Shown: positions 26,943 to 35,553, numbered from the stretch's first letter. The stretch is DNA of 64,000 nt from Bacteroidales bacterium (GCA_017395365.1 JAFPUN010000020.1:277596-341595); one strand, 5' to 3'. Program-made: numbers and translations. Notes: generated by a model from the sequence alone, not told the origin.

Positions 26943-28190
26943 ATGATTATGCTCATCGTCAACATCAAGGAACTCGTCGGCGTCGAAGAACAAGGCCGAC
27001 TTTTGAAACGCGGTGCCGAAATGGCCGAAACAGGTAGGATCAAGGACGCTTTCCTCTATATTAAAGGTAAGAAAATCGCCGACTATGGCCCGATGGATTC
27101 GGACGCCTGCCGCAAATATCTCGCCGAGAACCATCGTGTCTACGATGTGAAAGGTAGCGTGGTGATGCCCGCCTTCTGCGACTCGCACACACATCTCGTC
27201 TACGCCAACTCGCGTGAGCTGGAGTTTGTCGACAAGATCCGCGGCCTCAGCTATGAGGAGATCGCCAAGCGGGGAGGAGGCATCCTCAATTCGGCCAAGG
27301 CGACGGCGGCAGCATCGGAGGACGAACTCTACGACATGGCCCAGCAACGCCTCGACGAGGTGATGCGTATGGGTACGGGCGCCATCGAGATCAAGAGTGG
27401 CTATGGCCTGACCACCGAAAGCGAGCTTAAACTGCTGCGCGTCATCCGGCGCCTGAAAGAAAATTCGCCGCTGACCATCAAGTCGAACTTCCTCGGCGCC
27501 CACGGCATCCCGATGGAGTATCGTGGCCATCAAGAGGACTATGTCGACTTGGTCATCAACGAGATGATCCCGCTCGTGGCTGCCGAAGACCTCGCCGATT
27601 TCATCGATGTGTTCTGCGACCAGGGCTTCTTCACTGTTGAGGACACCGAACGCATCCTCATGGCGGGCATCAAATATGGCATGAGGCCGAAGATCCATGC
27701 CAACGAGATGGCCATCTCGGGCGGCGTGCAGGTGGGTGTGAAATACGGCGCCATCTCCGTCGACCACCTCGAACAGATGGGCGATGCCGAGATCGAGGCC
27801 CTTAAAGATACCGAGACCATGCCGACCGTGCTGCCGGGCTGCGCCTTCTTCCTCAACCTGCCGCTCTCACCGGCGCGCAAGATGATCGATGCGGGTCTGC
27901 CTGTGGCCATGGCCTCCGACTTCAACCCTGGCACCTCGCCGTCAGGCAATATGCAGCTCATCCTGTCGATGGCCTGCATCCGCTATCGCCTGACCCCTGA
28001 AGAGGCGCTCAACGCCACCACGCTCAACACGGCCTACGCCATGGGCGTGAGCGACGAGGTGGGCAGCATCACCAAGGGCAAACTCGCCAACCTCATCGTC
28101 ACCCAACCGATGACGCAGCTCGAGTTCATGCCTTATTACTACGGTGCCAACAAAGTCGCCAAGATGATTCTAAATGGAAAATTTGTATGA
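26943..28190 (+). CDS. hutI: Imidazolonepropionase
   Basis: 415 residues from the ATG at 26943; the earlier in-frame TTG overlaps the -7 box. It hydrolyses 4-imidazolone-5-propanoate to N-formimino-L-glutamate, the third step of histidine degradation. The amidohydrolase motifs are present: SHTHLVYANSR (metal His pair, near 80), IKSGYGL, IHANEMA and the terminal Asp region ASDFNPGTSPSGN (near 325). The partner enzyme FtcD is encoded 7.5 kb downstream on the same strand. hutH and hutU are not in this window. Confidence 0.95.
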   Translation: MIMLIVNIKELVGVEEQGRLLKRGAEMAETGRIKDAFLYIKGKKIADYGPMDSDACRKYLAENHRVYDVKGSVVMPAFCDSHTHLVYANSRELEFVDKIRGLSYEEIAKRGGGILNSAKATAAASEDELYDMAQQRLDEVMRMGTGAIEIKSGYGLTTESELKLLRVIRRLKENSPLTIKSNFLGAHGIPMEYRGHQEDYVDLVINEMIPLVAAEDLADFIDVFCDQGFFTVEDTERILMAGIKYGMRPKIHANEMAISGGVQVGVKYGAISVDHLEQMGDAEIEALKDTETMPTVLPGCAFFLNLPLSPARKMIDAGLPVAMASDFNPGTSPSGNMQLILSMACIRYRLTPEEALNATTLNTAYAMGVSDEVGSITKGKLANLIVTQPMTQLEFMPYYYGANKVAKMILNGKFV

Positions 28191-28204
28191 CTAGTCTTCC
28201 CCTT

Positions 28205-28260
28205 TTGTCAGGAGATTGCGGTTTCCTCATTCCGCGAATGCGGAACCGCAATGACGACAA
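28205..28260. repeat. REP-like palindrome
   Basis: GATTGCGGTTTCC and GGAACCGCAATGA pair around an inner CATTCCGCGAATG stem, flanked by TTGTCA/TGACGACAA. It is related to the element near 9225. Confidence 0.55.
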
Positions 28261-28292
28261 GAGGAAAACAGTCAACAAAGAATGGCAAAGTG

Positions 28293-29822
28293 ATGAAAAA
28301 CTGTAAAATTATATTACCTGTCCTGCTTGTCGTGACTCTTTTTGCCTCCTGCAAGAAAGACCATTACAACGTTAGCCACGTGCAAGGCGTTAACGCGGAG
28401 GGTGAGGTGCTGTTGCCCTTGGCATCGGGTTCCTACACCCTGCAAGACCTGATGCAGCGATTCCAAATCGACTCGTTGATCGAATGCGGAGCATCGGGCG
28501 ACATGACGTATAACTACTATTATGAGCATTTTGGTGCGGTCAGCGGCGAAGACCTGTCGCGTTTCAAGGACTGGAACTATGTGGAGCATTTCACCATTGA
28601 TAATCCCTACCAGAGCGGCTTGCCCTATCCTGTCGACACGGTGCTCAGCGTGACCCAGCCCGTGACCTTCGAGGCCGACCATATCCATGTTCTTGCCGCC
28701 ACGCTGAAGTCGGGACGACTTGAGTTCAATCTCGAGTCGAATGTCAGCCAATTGGGCGAGGTGGTCGTCACTTCGAGCGACATCAAGGACGCGGAGGGCA
28801 ATGACTTGTATTATGTCTACTATCCTGGATCAGGAGAGAATAGCCTTGACTTGAACGGGATGAAATATGCCACCGATGAACCTAATATATTGAATATCAA
28901 ATATGAGTTCCACGTAGAGCCGGGCCAATTGATGGTTCCAGAGATAGAGGTTGACGCTTATGTGGCCGCCACGGACCTCGCTTTCAGCGAGATGACGGGT
29001 TATGTCGACAGTTATGCCACGGATAGCCGCATCGACACCGTCTTTAGCTTGTTTCCCGACAATATGTCGGGCAGCATCGAGGTGGAGGATGCACTTATCA
29101 CCCTGCGTGAACGCAATTCGTTCAGCATGTCCGCCCAACTGGCTATCGACACGGCTATGGTGTGGGGCGAGAGCATCGCACCCTATTCCATCTTCTCGCC
29201 GCTTCCCCTGATCATTGACCTGCCTACCCAACCGGGTTTTGCGGAGGTGTTTAGGCAACCGGTCAGCGGTTGGGTCGATATGCATCTGGGTCACGCCTTG
29301 TCCTCGTCGGTGTTCACCGTCAATCCTGCTGGATTGGATGACTTGATCACAGTTTACGATACCTGCCGCATTGATATGCGTGTTGATGTCGCCATCCCGT
29401 TTTCTTTCAATGTCAATGGACTGAGGTATGTCGACACGGTTAATATGAAACTCGACGAGATTGAGATGCCAGAGCTGGTTGAGAAACTGACCCTTGAGAT
29501 GGAATTCCAATCGACGTTGCCTTTCGAGCTAGGAGGCAAGCTTTTGCTTTACGACAGTAAAACCGAACGTGTCACCGACCTCCTACTCGATGAACCATCC
29601 TTGATTGCGGCTTCCTACGACGGTCAGGCCATGACGTCGGATGTGACGATAGAGATCACGGACGAACGGGTGCAAAACGCCATGCAATCCAACCGTATCA
29701 TCCTTTGCTTTGACCTCGACACCGATGCCCATGACGTGAGCTTGAATGCCCAACAAGGCCTGCAGTTCTTCTCTAAGGCCAAGGTGAAATACAATGGTGT
29801 TATTGAATATGGAAACGATTGA
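28293..29822 (+). CDS. Large hypothetical lipoprotein
   Basis: 509 residues from the ATG at 28293, where the lipoprotein signal begins (MKNCKIILPVLLVVTLFASCKKD, Cys at about 21). The mature part is rich in beta-strand and Asp/Ser, with two halves that look like beta-sandwich units, and no catalytic motif. The stop overlaps the start region of the downstream outer-membrane protein gene, so both are made together and probably interact at the outer membrane. Family not recognised. Confidence 0.7.
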   Translation: MKNCKIILPVLLVVTLFASCKKDHYNVSHVQGVNAEGEVLLPLASGSYTLQDLMQRFQIDSLIECGASGDMTYNYYYEHFGAVSGEDLSRFKDWNYVEHFTIDNPYQSGLPYPVDTVLSVTQPVTFEADHIHVLAATLKSGRLEFNLESNVSQLGEVVVTSSDIKDAEGNDLYYVYYPGSGENSLDLNGMKYATDEPNILNIKYEFHVEPGQLMVPEIEVDAYVAATDLAFSEMTGYVDSYATDSRIDTVFSLFPDNMSGSIEVEDALITLRERNSFSMSAQLAIDTAMVWGESIAPYSIFSPLPLIIDLPTQPGFAEVFRQPVSGWVDMHLGHALSSSVFTVNPAGLDDLITVYDTCRIDMRVDVAIPFSFNVNGLRYVDTVNMKLDEIEMPELVEKLTLEMEFQSTLPFELGGKLLLYDSKTERVTDLLLDEPSLIAASYDGQAMTSDVTIEITDERVQNAMQSNRIILCFDLDTDAHDVSLNAQQGLQFFSKAKVKYNGVIEYGND

Positions 29823-29824
29823 AT

Positions 29825-31261
29825 ATGAAAACGATAAATAAGATTTGGATGGCTTTGGCGATGGCAGTGGCCTTCGTCGCGGTGCAGGCCCAAGAGGCGT
29901 CGCCCGTTGATTTTATGCGCTACAACCCTTATCAGATGAACGCCAATCCAGCCACCGACTTGCCCTATTCGAGCGTCATGTCGCTCGTCATTGGCAACAT
30001 TGGTTTGGATATTCAAAACACCACCTTGCGTTTCGACAACTGTTTCGACTTCGATGCGCAAGGCCGTCCTGCAGCGATTAATTTGCGTCAATTGGCCAAC
30101 AGCTTGAAGGAAGACAATTATCTTGGTTTTGATGCCCATCTCGACCTTTTTACCTTGTATAAGCGTCTGAAAAAAGGCATGCTTACCATCAACTATGGGC
30201 TCAAGGCACAAGGCAACGCCCGTTTTAACGACGGCTTGTTCCAACTGTTGGGTTATGGCAACTCGGCCTTCGTGGGCGAGGACCATCCCGCCCAAGTCAA
30301 TATGGACATCAACGCCATGGGGTATCAGGAACTGGCGGTGGGCTATCAGTGGAATGTCACGGAGCAGCTCTCGTTGGGCGGTAAGGCCAAACTCCTCTTC
30401 GGCGTGGCCAATGTGAAAACCGATGCCTTTGATGCCCAACTCTACACCGATCCCGATTCCTATGCGCTCCGTTTGAAGGAAAAAATCGCCATGAAAGCCG
30501 CACTGCCCAATGTCATCTATGTGGACGAGACGGGCCATCTGAAGACCGATGGTCCCTTCAGCATGGGCGAGTTGTTCCGCAACCCGGGCTTCGGCGTCGA
30601 CTTGGCTGCCGAATACCGTTTCAACGAGCAGTTCAGTGCTGTGGCCGCCGTTCGCGACCTGGGTTTCATCCATTGGGGAAAGAACAACATCGCCATGACA
30701 GGCCAGGTGAACGACATGGGCGAATTCTACGACAACGGCGACTTCCTCTTCGATGGTTTGAGTGTCGACGAGGTGCAACGTATTCTCTCAGATGACTATT
30801 ATCGTGAACATTTCTTGGATACCTTGCAACGCTATTTCCAAGTGGGATTCTCGCCCATGGATAAGTACACCACCGCTTTGAATACCAGCCTCCTGCTACG
30901 CGGCAACTACGACCTCGATGCCCGCAACCGTTTCAGCGCACAGGTGCAGGGCCGCTTCCTGGGCAGTGGCTTCCGTCCCGCCTTGACGCTGGCCTACTGC
31001 GGCTCGTTCTGGAACAACTTCAACGTGTGTGCCACCTATACGATGATGCCCCACAGCTACGACAACATAGGTCTGGGCGTCTCGGCGATGATTGAGACCT
31101 GCAACATCTATCTGACTACCAATAATCTTATAGGGCTGTTCAGGCCTTTGAATATGAGTGGGTTCAATGCCCAGGTGGGCATCGTGTTCAACCTTTGGAT
31201 TCCCGAGCGACGTTATGTCGACGAATCCGGAAAACCAGAGTTTTTGGATGACAACGGCTAA
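29825..31261 (+). CDS. DUF5723-type outer-membrane beta-barrel protein
   Basis: 478 residues from the ATG at 29825. A signal peptide ends VQAQE at about 24. The mature sequence starts with a short N-terminal plug-like part containing NPYQMNANPATDLPYSS. A long series of alternating hydrophobic strands ending in aromatic residues follows, as in FadL/OmpP1-like barrels. The pattern fits DUF5723. It is coupled to the lipoprotein gene before it and overlaps the radical SAM gene after it by 14 bases. Likely outer-membrane channel or anchor; ligand unknown. Confidence 0.7.
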   Translation: MKTINKIWMALAMAVAFVAVQAQEASPVDFMRYNPYQMNANPATDLPYSSVMSLVIGNIGLDIQNTTLRFDNCFDFDAQGRPAAINLRQLANSLKEDNYLGFDAHLDLFTLYKRLKKGMLTINYGLKAQGNARFNDGLFQLLGYGNSAFVGEDHPAQVNMDINAMGYQELAVGYQWNVTEQLSLGGKAKLLFGVANVKTDAFDAQLYTDPDSYALRLKEKIAMKAALPNVIYVDETGHLKTDGPFSMGELFRNPGFGVDLAAEYRFNEQFSAVAAVRDLGFIHWGKNNIAMTGQVNDMGEFYDNGDFLFDGLSVDEVQRILSDDYYREHFLDTLQRYFQVGFSPMDKYTTALNTSLLLRGNYDLDARNRFSAQVQGRFLGSGFRPALTLAYCGSFWNNFNVCATYTMMPHSYDNIGLGVSAMIETCNIYLTTNNLIGLFRPLNMSGFNAQVGIVFNLWIPERRYVDESGKPEFLDDNG

Positions 31262-31856
31262 GATATTCGGAATAGGCCGTCACCGCTTGACCGTCGACGG
31301 CGAGGGCGTCACCACTTTGGTGGCGTTCAATGGCTGTCCCTTGCGCTGCAAGTATTGCCTCAACAAGGCTTCGTGGAAAATGGAAAACGGTAGGGACTAC
31401 ACACCGGAGTCGCTGTTCGAGGAGGTGAAGATCGACCAGTTGTATTTCTTGGCCACGCGTGGCGGCATCACCTTCGGTGGGGGAGAACCCTTGCTGCAAA
31501 AGGACTTCATCAAGGAGTTTCGTGCGATTTGCGGACCGCAGTGGCAGATTGTGGTCGAAACTAGCCTCCATGTGCCCTTTGAGACCGTTCGGGAGATGAA
31601 CGAAATCTTGGACGGCTACATCGTCGACATCAAAGACCTGAATCCGGCAATCTATTTGACCTATACAGGGAAAGAAAATCCACTGGTTTTGAAGAATTTG
31701 GAATGGATTTTGCAACATGGAGACCCAAAGCGCATCAAGGTGCGTGTTCCCCATATTCCTGAGTATAATACCGATGAAGATGTGACGAAAAGTGTGGAAA
31801 TCCTCAAGACGATGGGGGTGGTGGAGGTGGAGGAGTTTGAGTATATAATAAGGTAA
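31248..31856 (+). CDS. Radical SAM activase-like enzyme (PflA family)
   Basis: 202 residues from the ATG at 31248, overlapping the barrel gene by 14 bases. CPLRCKYC is the CX3CX2C cluster ligand set and TFGGGEPLLQ the SAM-binding GGE motif. The short length and the HRLTVDGEGVTTLVAFNGCPLRC opening resemble activators of glycyl radical enzymes such as pyruvate formate-lyase. No glycyl radical enzyme is in the window, so the substrate is unknown. The translational coupling to envelope genes is unusual. The start is chosen because the upstream reading is the barrel gene in another frame. Confidence 0.8.
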   Translation: MTTAKIFGIGRHRLTVDGEGVTTLVAFNGCPLRCKYCLNKASWKMENGRDYTPESLFEEVKIDQLYFLATRGGITFGGGEPLLQKDFIKEFRAICGPQWQIVVETSLHVPFETVREMNEILDGYIVDIKDLNPAIYLTYTGKENPLVLKNLEWILQHGDPKRIKVRVPHIPEYNTDEDVTKSVEILKTMGVVEVEEFEYIIR

Positions 31857-31861
31857 TGCTG

Positions 31862-31975
31862 AATGAGGAATTGCTACTGGCTACTGGCTACTGGCCATTG
31901 GCCGCTTTAACGGAAGCTTGAACTTACAACATTTATGAAGCTGCCAGAGGCCAAAAGCCAGAGGCCAGAAGCAAA
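31862..31975. repeat. Degenerate CTACTGG / GCCAGAGGCC repeats
   Basis: CTACTGG is repeated three times followed by CCATTGGCC (31874-31903). After a 40-base gap, GCCAGAGGCCAAAAGCCAGA-type units follow (31944-31972), partly complementary to the first set. No gene. Confidence 0.5.
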
Positions 31976-32008
31976 TCAAAAAAAGAAATCTTTGAATCTT
32001 GAATCATT

Positions 32009-32914
32009 ATGGCAAAAGGAAAACAGACTTGTAAAATCCTGAAGGAGATCCGCAGGCAGATTGCGGCGGAGAACGACATCGAATTCGTGACTTCGGAATG
32101 CACCTACAAAGGCGACTGCTTGGGCACCTGTCCGAAATGCGAGGCCGAGGTGCGCTATCTGGAGCGCGAACTGGAGAAACGCCAGCGCTTGGGCAAGGCT
32201 GCGGTCTTTGCCGGCATGTCGCTTGGCACCTTGCTCACCGCCGCGGCATGCGATACCACGGCAAAAGTGGCGTCAAACCCCAACTGTCCGAATGGAAGCG
32301 ATGTGGCACAGTGTGACTCGATTCCAGAGCGGCGCCTCGAGGGTGATGTGGTGGCCAATGTGCGTGAGCCCCAGAAACTCGACACGAACAATGTCGTCAT
32401 TACTGACGATGTCATGGGCTTGGTGATGATGTATACCAACTTATTCGAGTTCAATGCCGAGGATTATCAGGCCTTGATGAAGGATAAGTTTGTGTTCCCC
32501 GAGATGAAGCACTTGTCTGTGATAGGGGGCAATATTGAATACCGACATGTTGGCGATGGCGAACGCTATGAGAATTTGGAGCAATTCATCCAAGGTGTAG
32601 AGGAATTCCGTGCGCCCTATTATTCCGGTGGAGAGCAAAAGATGCTGGAAGACCTCGCTGCCCTATTGAAGGTGGATGCCAGCAAATACAAAGGCGATAT
32701 GGAAGTGGCGTTTACGGTGCCAGACTGGGGCGACGTGAAGGACGTTGAGGTTGTGAAGGGAATCAGCAAGGCATTGGACGAGGCCGTTGTGGAAGCTATG
32801 ACGCAAATGGATTGGAATTCGGCTTATTATGATTATAAAGATGCCGACATAATTGGCGGCGCTTTCGAATGCCGTTGTGTGCAGAAGATACATTTCCCGA
32901 TAAAGACGAAATAG
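32009..32914 (+). CDS. Cys-domain / TonB-C-like protein, array member 1
   Basis: 301 residues. Residues 1-60 are almost identical in four neighbouring genes: TCKILKEIR..IA.ENDI, then Cys31, Cys37, Cys41, Cys44 (CX5CX3CX2C) and the helix EVRYLERELEKRQR. A hydrophobic segment (62-80) ends with AAAC, Cys81, a lipobox-like site. The rest is an acidic region and a degenerate TonB-C-like domain (about 210-300: GGEQKMLEDL, DMEVAFTV, DVKDVEVVKGI). The inferred topology is a metal-binding cytoplasmic head, a membrane segment and a periplasmic tail. Not a standard TonB, as the Pro-rich spacer is missing. Function unknown. Confidence 0.75.
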   Translation: MAKGKQTCKILKEIRRQIAAENDIEFVTSECTYKGDCLGTCPKCEAEVRYLERELEKRQRLGKAAVFAGMSLGTLLTAAACDTTAKVASNPNCPNGSDVAQCDSIPERRLEGDVVANVREPQKLDTNNVVITDDVMGLVMMYTNLFEFNAEDYQALMKDKFVFPEMKHLSVIGGNIEYRHVGDGERYENLEQFIQGVEEFRAPYYSGGEQKMLEDLAALLKVDASKYKGDMEVAFTVPDWGDVKDVEVVKGISKALDEAVVEAMTQMDWNSAYYDYKDADIIGGAFECRCVQKIHFPIKTK

Positions 32915-32934
32915 ACACATAGAACGATACGGTC

Positions 32935-32970
32935 ATGGCAAAAGGCAAACAGACTTGCAAGATTCTGTGA
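32935..32970 (+). pseudogene. 12-codon remnant of an array member
   Basis: Reads MAKGKQTCKIL then a stop (TGA). This is the start of the array's conserved N-terminal domain, after which the similarity is lost. It is best explained as a leftover of recombination or deletion between copies. Confidence 0.65.
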
Positions 32971-33062
32971 AGGACACCCTTGAAAAAAAGTTGATTCAAA
33001 CAAACTTTTGTTAAATAAATTCTTATTTTTGCCACAATAATTGAATACAAAAAACTAATATC

Positions 33063-33545
33063 ATGGCAAAAGGCAAACAAACCTGCAAGATCCTTAAGGA
33101 AATCCGCAAGCAAATAGCGGAAGAGAACGATATTAAGTTGGTCATTGAGGAATGCACCTACAAAGGCGACTGCCCTGGCACCTGTCCGAAATGCGAGTCC
33201 GAGGTGCGCTATTTGGAACGCGAGTTGGAGAAACGGCAACGGATGGGCAAGGCGGCGGTTATCGCGGGAATGGCTGTGGGAACGCTGCTTACTGCCACTT
33301 CGTGCGACAAGTTTTTTCCTCGCCCATTGGAAGGTGATGTGCCCTACATCCCCGATTCCACGGAGCTGCCCAACCCTGACGACACCATTCCCGAAAAAGC
33401 CTTCCTGCTTGAAGGCGATGTGCTGGCACCTGAGCCCGATAGCCTCCAGCATTGTTCCAACAAGGATGAGTTTGAACGGCTTGAAGGCGAGCCTCCTGCA
33501 TTGCCAGACGACCCCAACGTCATCCAGAAGGATAAAGATAAATAG
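33063..33545 (+). CDS. Cys-domain protein, array member 2 (short)
   Basis: 160 residues. The N-terminal domain (Cys8, Cys31, Cys37, Cys41, Cys44) and hydrophobic segment are as in member 1, with a clear lipobox-like TATSC ending at Cys81. After it come only about 80 acidic, Pro-rich residues with no TonB-C domain. LEGDV occurs twice, an element also present in members 1 and 4. A TATTTTTG box (33024-33031) suggests its own promoter. If processed at Cys81 the product would be a small lipoprotein. Function unknown. Confidence 0.72.
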   Translation: MAKGKQTCKILKEIRKQIAEENDIKLVIEECTYKGDCPGTCPKCESEVRYLERELEKRQRMGKAAVIAGMAVGTLLTATSCDKFFPRPLEGDVPYIPDSTELPNPDDTIPEKAFLLEGDVLAPEPDSLQHCSNKDEFERLEGEPPALPDDPNVIQKDKDK

Positions 33546-33559
33546 TGACAATTAGTTGG

Positions 33560-33634
33560 TCGGCCCTTCGACAAGCTCAGGGACCTTGGCTTTTACAAAA
33601 GTTGAGGATCCCTGAGCCCGTCGGAGGGCCCAAT
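33560..33634. repeat. REP-like inverted repeat (CCCTTCGACAAGCTCAGGGA)
   Basis: GGCCCTTCGACAAGCTCAGG and TCCCTGAGCCCGTCGGAGGG form a long imperfect hairpin between array members 2 and 3. It is a common dispersed repeat type in Bacteroidetes. Confidence 0.6.
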
Positions 33635-33681
33635 AATTTTGAAAAAAATCGCTTTAAACGTGATTTATTCAAAATAAATCG

Positions 33682-33689
33682 TATCTTTG
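33682..33689 (+). promoter_or_regulatory. -7 box of array member 3
   Basis: TATCTTTG matches TAnnTTTG, 25 bases before the ATG at 33715. No convincing -33 element is seen. Confidence 0.5.
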
Positions 33690-33714
33690 TTGCGTTAAAC
33701 CAAAAAATACAAAC

Positions 33715-34569
33715 ATGAAAAGAGGCAAACAAACTTGCAAAATCCTGAAGGAAATCCGCAAGCAGATTGCGGCGGAGAACGATATTAAGTTGGTCATCGA
33801 GGAATGCACCTACCAAGGCGATTGCCTTGGGACTTGCCCGAAGTGCGAGGCCGAGGTACGCTATCTGGAGCATGAACTTGAGAAACGGCAACGGATGGGC
33901 AAGGCGGCAGTTGTGGCGGGCCTTTCCGTTGGTTTGCTGGGCGCGAGCCAAGTGGCAATGGCTCAGCAGCCCGATACTTTGGGTATCAACAAATTGGATG
34001 AGGAGACATTGCGTGGAATTACAATTACAGAAGGATATGTTATCCCTCTCTCCCCGCCCGACTCTTATTTGTTTCATCATTCGCTTACACAAGAGGAAAT
34101 CAGCAAATGGCTTGTTCCGGGAATGAAGAGTTTAGCCATGGTTGGTGGTGATTTGAGGCATCCAGATGTGCTTGAATATGAGAATTATGGAATTGCATAT
34201 CAATTGTATGCGGACAATGATGATGATCTTAAGGCAGATTCTTTGCTGAAAAATACGACACATCTTTATGCGCCTCAGTTTGAGGGCGGAGAATCAGGTC
34301 TTTTGGAGTTCATTTCCCAAAACTTGGGCAAGAATGCCGATGGCAACGCTTACGGCGACATGGAAGTGGCCTTCACTGTGGAACCCAATGGCAAATTGTC
34401 GCACATTGATATAATAAAAGGTGTCAATGAGCAACTGGATGCTCAAGTCGCGGCACTGTTTAAGTTCATGGAATGGAAGCCCGCCTTATGGGAACTGAAC
34501 TCGGGAGAGAAAATCCCATTCGCTTGCCAATGCGTACAGAAACTTCATTTTCCGATGATTACACACTAA
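33715..34569 (+). CDS. Cys-domain / TonB-C-like protein, array member 3
   Basis: 284 residues. The conserved N-terminal Cys domain (31, 37, 41, 44) is followed by a hydrophobic stretch. Here the Cys81 lipobox is replaced by ASQVAMAQQ, which looks like a signal peptidase I site. The C-terminal 85 residues (FEGGESGLLEFISQNLG, DMEVAFTVEPNGKLSHIDIIKGV, then CQCVQKLHFP) resemble the TonB-C domain and match member 1 most closely. Expected to expose the C-terminal part in the periplasm. A TATCTTTG box precedes it. Confidence 0.75.
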   Translation: MKRGKQTCKILKEIRKQIAAENDIKLVIEECTYQGDCLGTCPKCEAEVRYLEHELEKRQRMGKAAVVAGLSVGLLGASQVAMAQQPDTLGINKLDEETLRGITITEGYVIPLSPPDSYLFHHSLTQEEISKWLVPGMKSLAMVGGDLRHPDVLEYENYGIAYQLYADNDDDLKADSLLKNTTHLYAPQFEGGESGLLEFISQNLGKNADGNAYGDMEVAFTVEPNGKLSHIDIIKGVNEQLDAQVAALFKFMEWKPALWELNSGEKIPFACQCVQKLHFPMITH

Positions 34570-34638
34570 AAACGAAAGGCGAATTAATGAACAATTCGTG
34601 ACAAATTGATGAGAATTAATGTTTAAAAAAAACACGTC

Positions 34639-35502
34639 ATGGCAAAAGGCAAACAAACCTGCAAGATCCTGAAGGAAATCCGCAAACAGATAGCGGCGGA
34701 GAACGACATCAAGCTGGTCGTCGAGGAATGTACTTACCAAGGCGACTGCAAAGGCACTTGCCCGAAATGCGAGGCCGAGGTGCGCTATCTGGAGCGCGAA
34801 TTGGAGAAGCGGCAGCGGATGGGGAAGGCGGCCATCTTTGCCGGAATGACCATTGGAACCGCCATTACCGCAGCGGGTTGTGGCCCGTTGGTTCAACCCA
34901 ATGCAGGAATGCCTATGGACCCCAATGACACTGTCGTCGCCACGGATACCGTCAGGAACGATAGTGTGGACGAGCCGTATTTGCTCGAAGGCGATGTGGT
35001 TGCGCCGGAGCCAGATACTATAGAAACGAAAAAGAAAGCTTGCCTGACACAGGATGAGCCATTGGAGATTGTGGGAGAAATTGAGGAGGATTATGTTACT
35101 CCAGGTCTTGTCGAGTTAGGTTTGGATGAATACGTTGCTACAGAAGTACAAGGTGAGGTTGAATCTCCTGAGAACGAGATTTATCAGATTGTTGAGGAGA
35201 TGCCTTCATTTCCAGAGGGAGAGGAAAAGCTGTTGGAATTTCTCCAAAAGAACACCAGGTATCCTGATGAGGCTATTGAGGCTGGAGCTTATGGGAGAGT
35301 GTTTGTCGGTTGTGTCATCGAGAAAGACGGTAGCATTGGAGAGGTCAGGTTGCTTCGAGGAATTGGCTACGGCTGCGACGAAGAAGCCATTCGCGTGGTG
35401 AAATCCATGCCGAAATGGAATCCTGGAAAGCACCGTGGTGAGCCTGTCAGGGTATCCTACCAAATCCCGATTCTTTTCAAGTTGCAGGGTTCGGAAGAAT
35501 AA
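34639..35502 (+). CDS. Cys-domain / TonB-C protein, array member 4
   Basis: 287 residues. Conserved N-terminal Cys domain, hydrophobic segment ending ITAAGC (Cys81), a long acidic linker (about 90-185), then the most typical TonB-C domain of the array. In that domain FPEGEEKLLEFLQKNTRYPDEA, GRVFVGCVIEKDGSIGEVRLLRGI and PKWNPGKHRGEPVRV fit 'energy transducer TonB' C-termini well. If it worked as a TonB it would need ExbBD contacts; the linker is acidic instead of Pro-rich, so this is doubtful. It may be a regulatory or competing TonB-like lipoprotein. Confidence 0.78.
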   Translation: MAKGKQTCKILKEIRKQIAAENDIKLVVEECTYQGDCKGTCPKCEAEVRYLERELEKRQRMGKAAIFAGMTIGTAITAAGCGPLVQPNAGMPMDPNDTVVATDTVRNDSVDEPYLLEGDVVAPEPDTIETKKKACLTQDEPLEIVGEIEEDYVTPGLVELGLDEYVATEVQGEVESPENEIYQIVEEMPSFPEGEEKLLEFLQKNTRYPDEAIEAGAYGRVFVGCVIEKDGSIGEVRLLRGIGYGCDEEAIRVVKSMPKWNPGKHRGEPVRVSYQIPILFKLQGSEE

Positions 35503-35528
35503 ACTCTATTTCGTATCGAAAAAAGCCG

Positions 35529-35536
35529 TACCTTTG
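35529..35536 (+). promoter_or_regulatory. -7 box upstream of ftcD
   Basis: TACCTTTG matches TAnnTTTG. If used, the ftcD mRNA has a leader of about 180 bases that contains the MITE-like element. Confidence 0.45.
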
Positions 35537-35553
35537 CCGCCGCGAAAACCGCA

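Noticed and set aside
34639-35502. Calling array member 4 simply tonB
   Set aside because: The C-terminal domain fits, but the Cys-cluster head, acidic linker and lack of a Pro-rich spacer and ExbBD neighbours make the name misleading.
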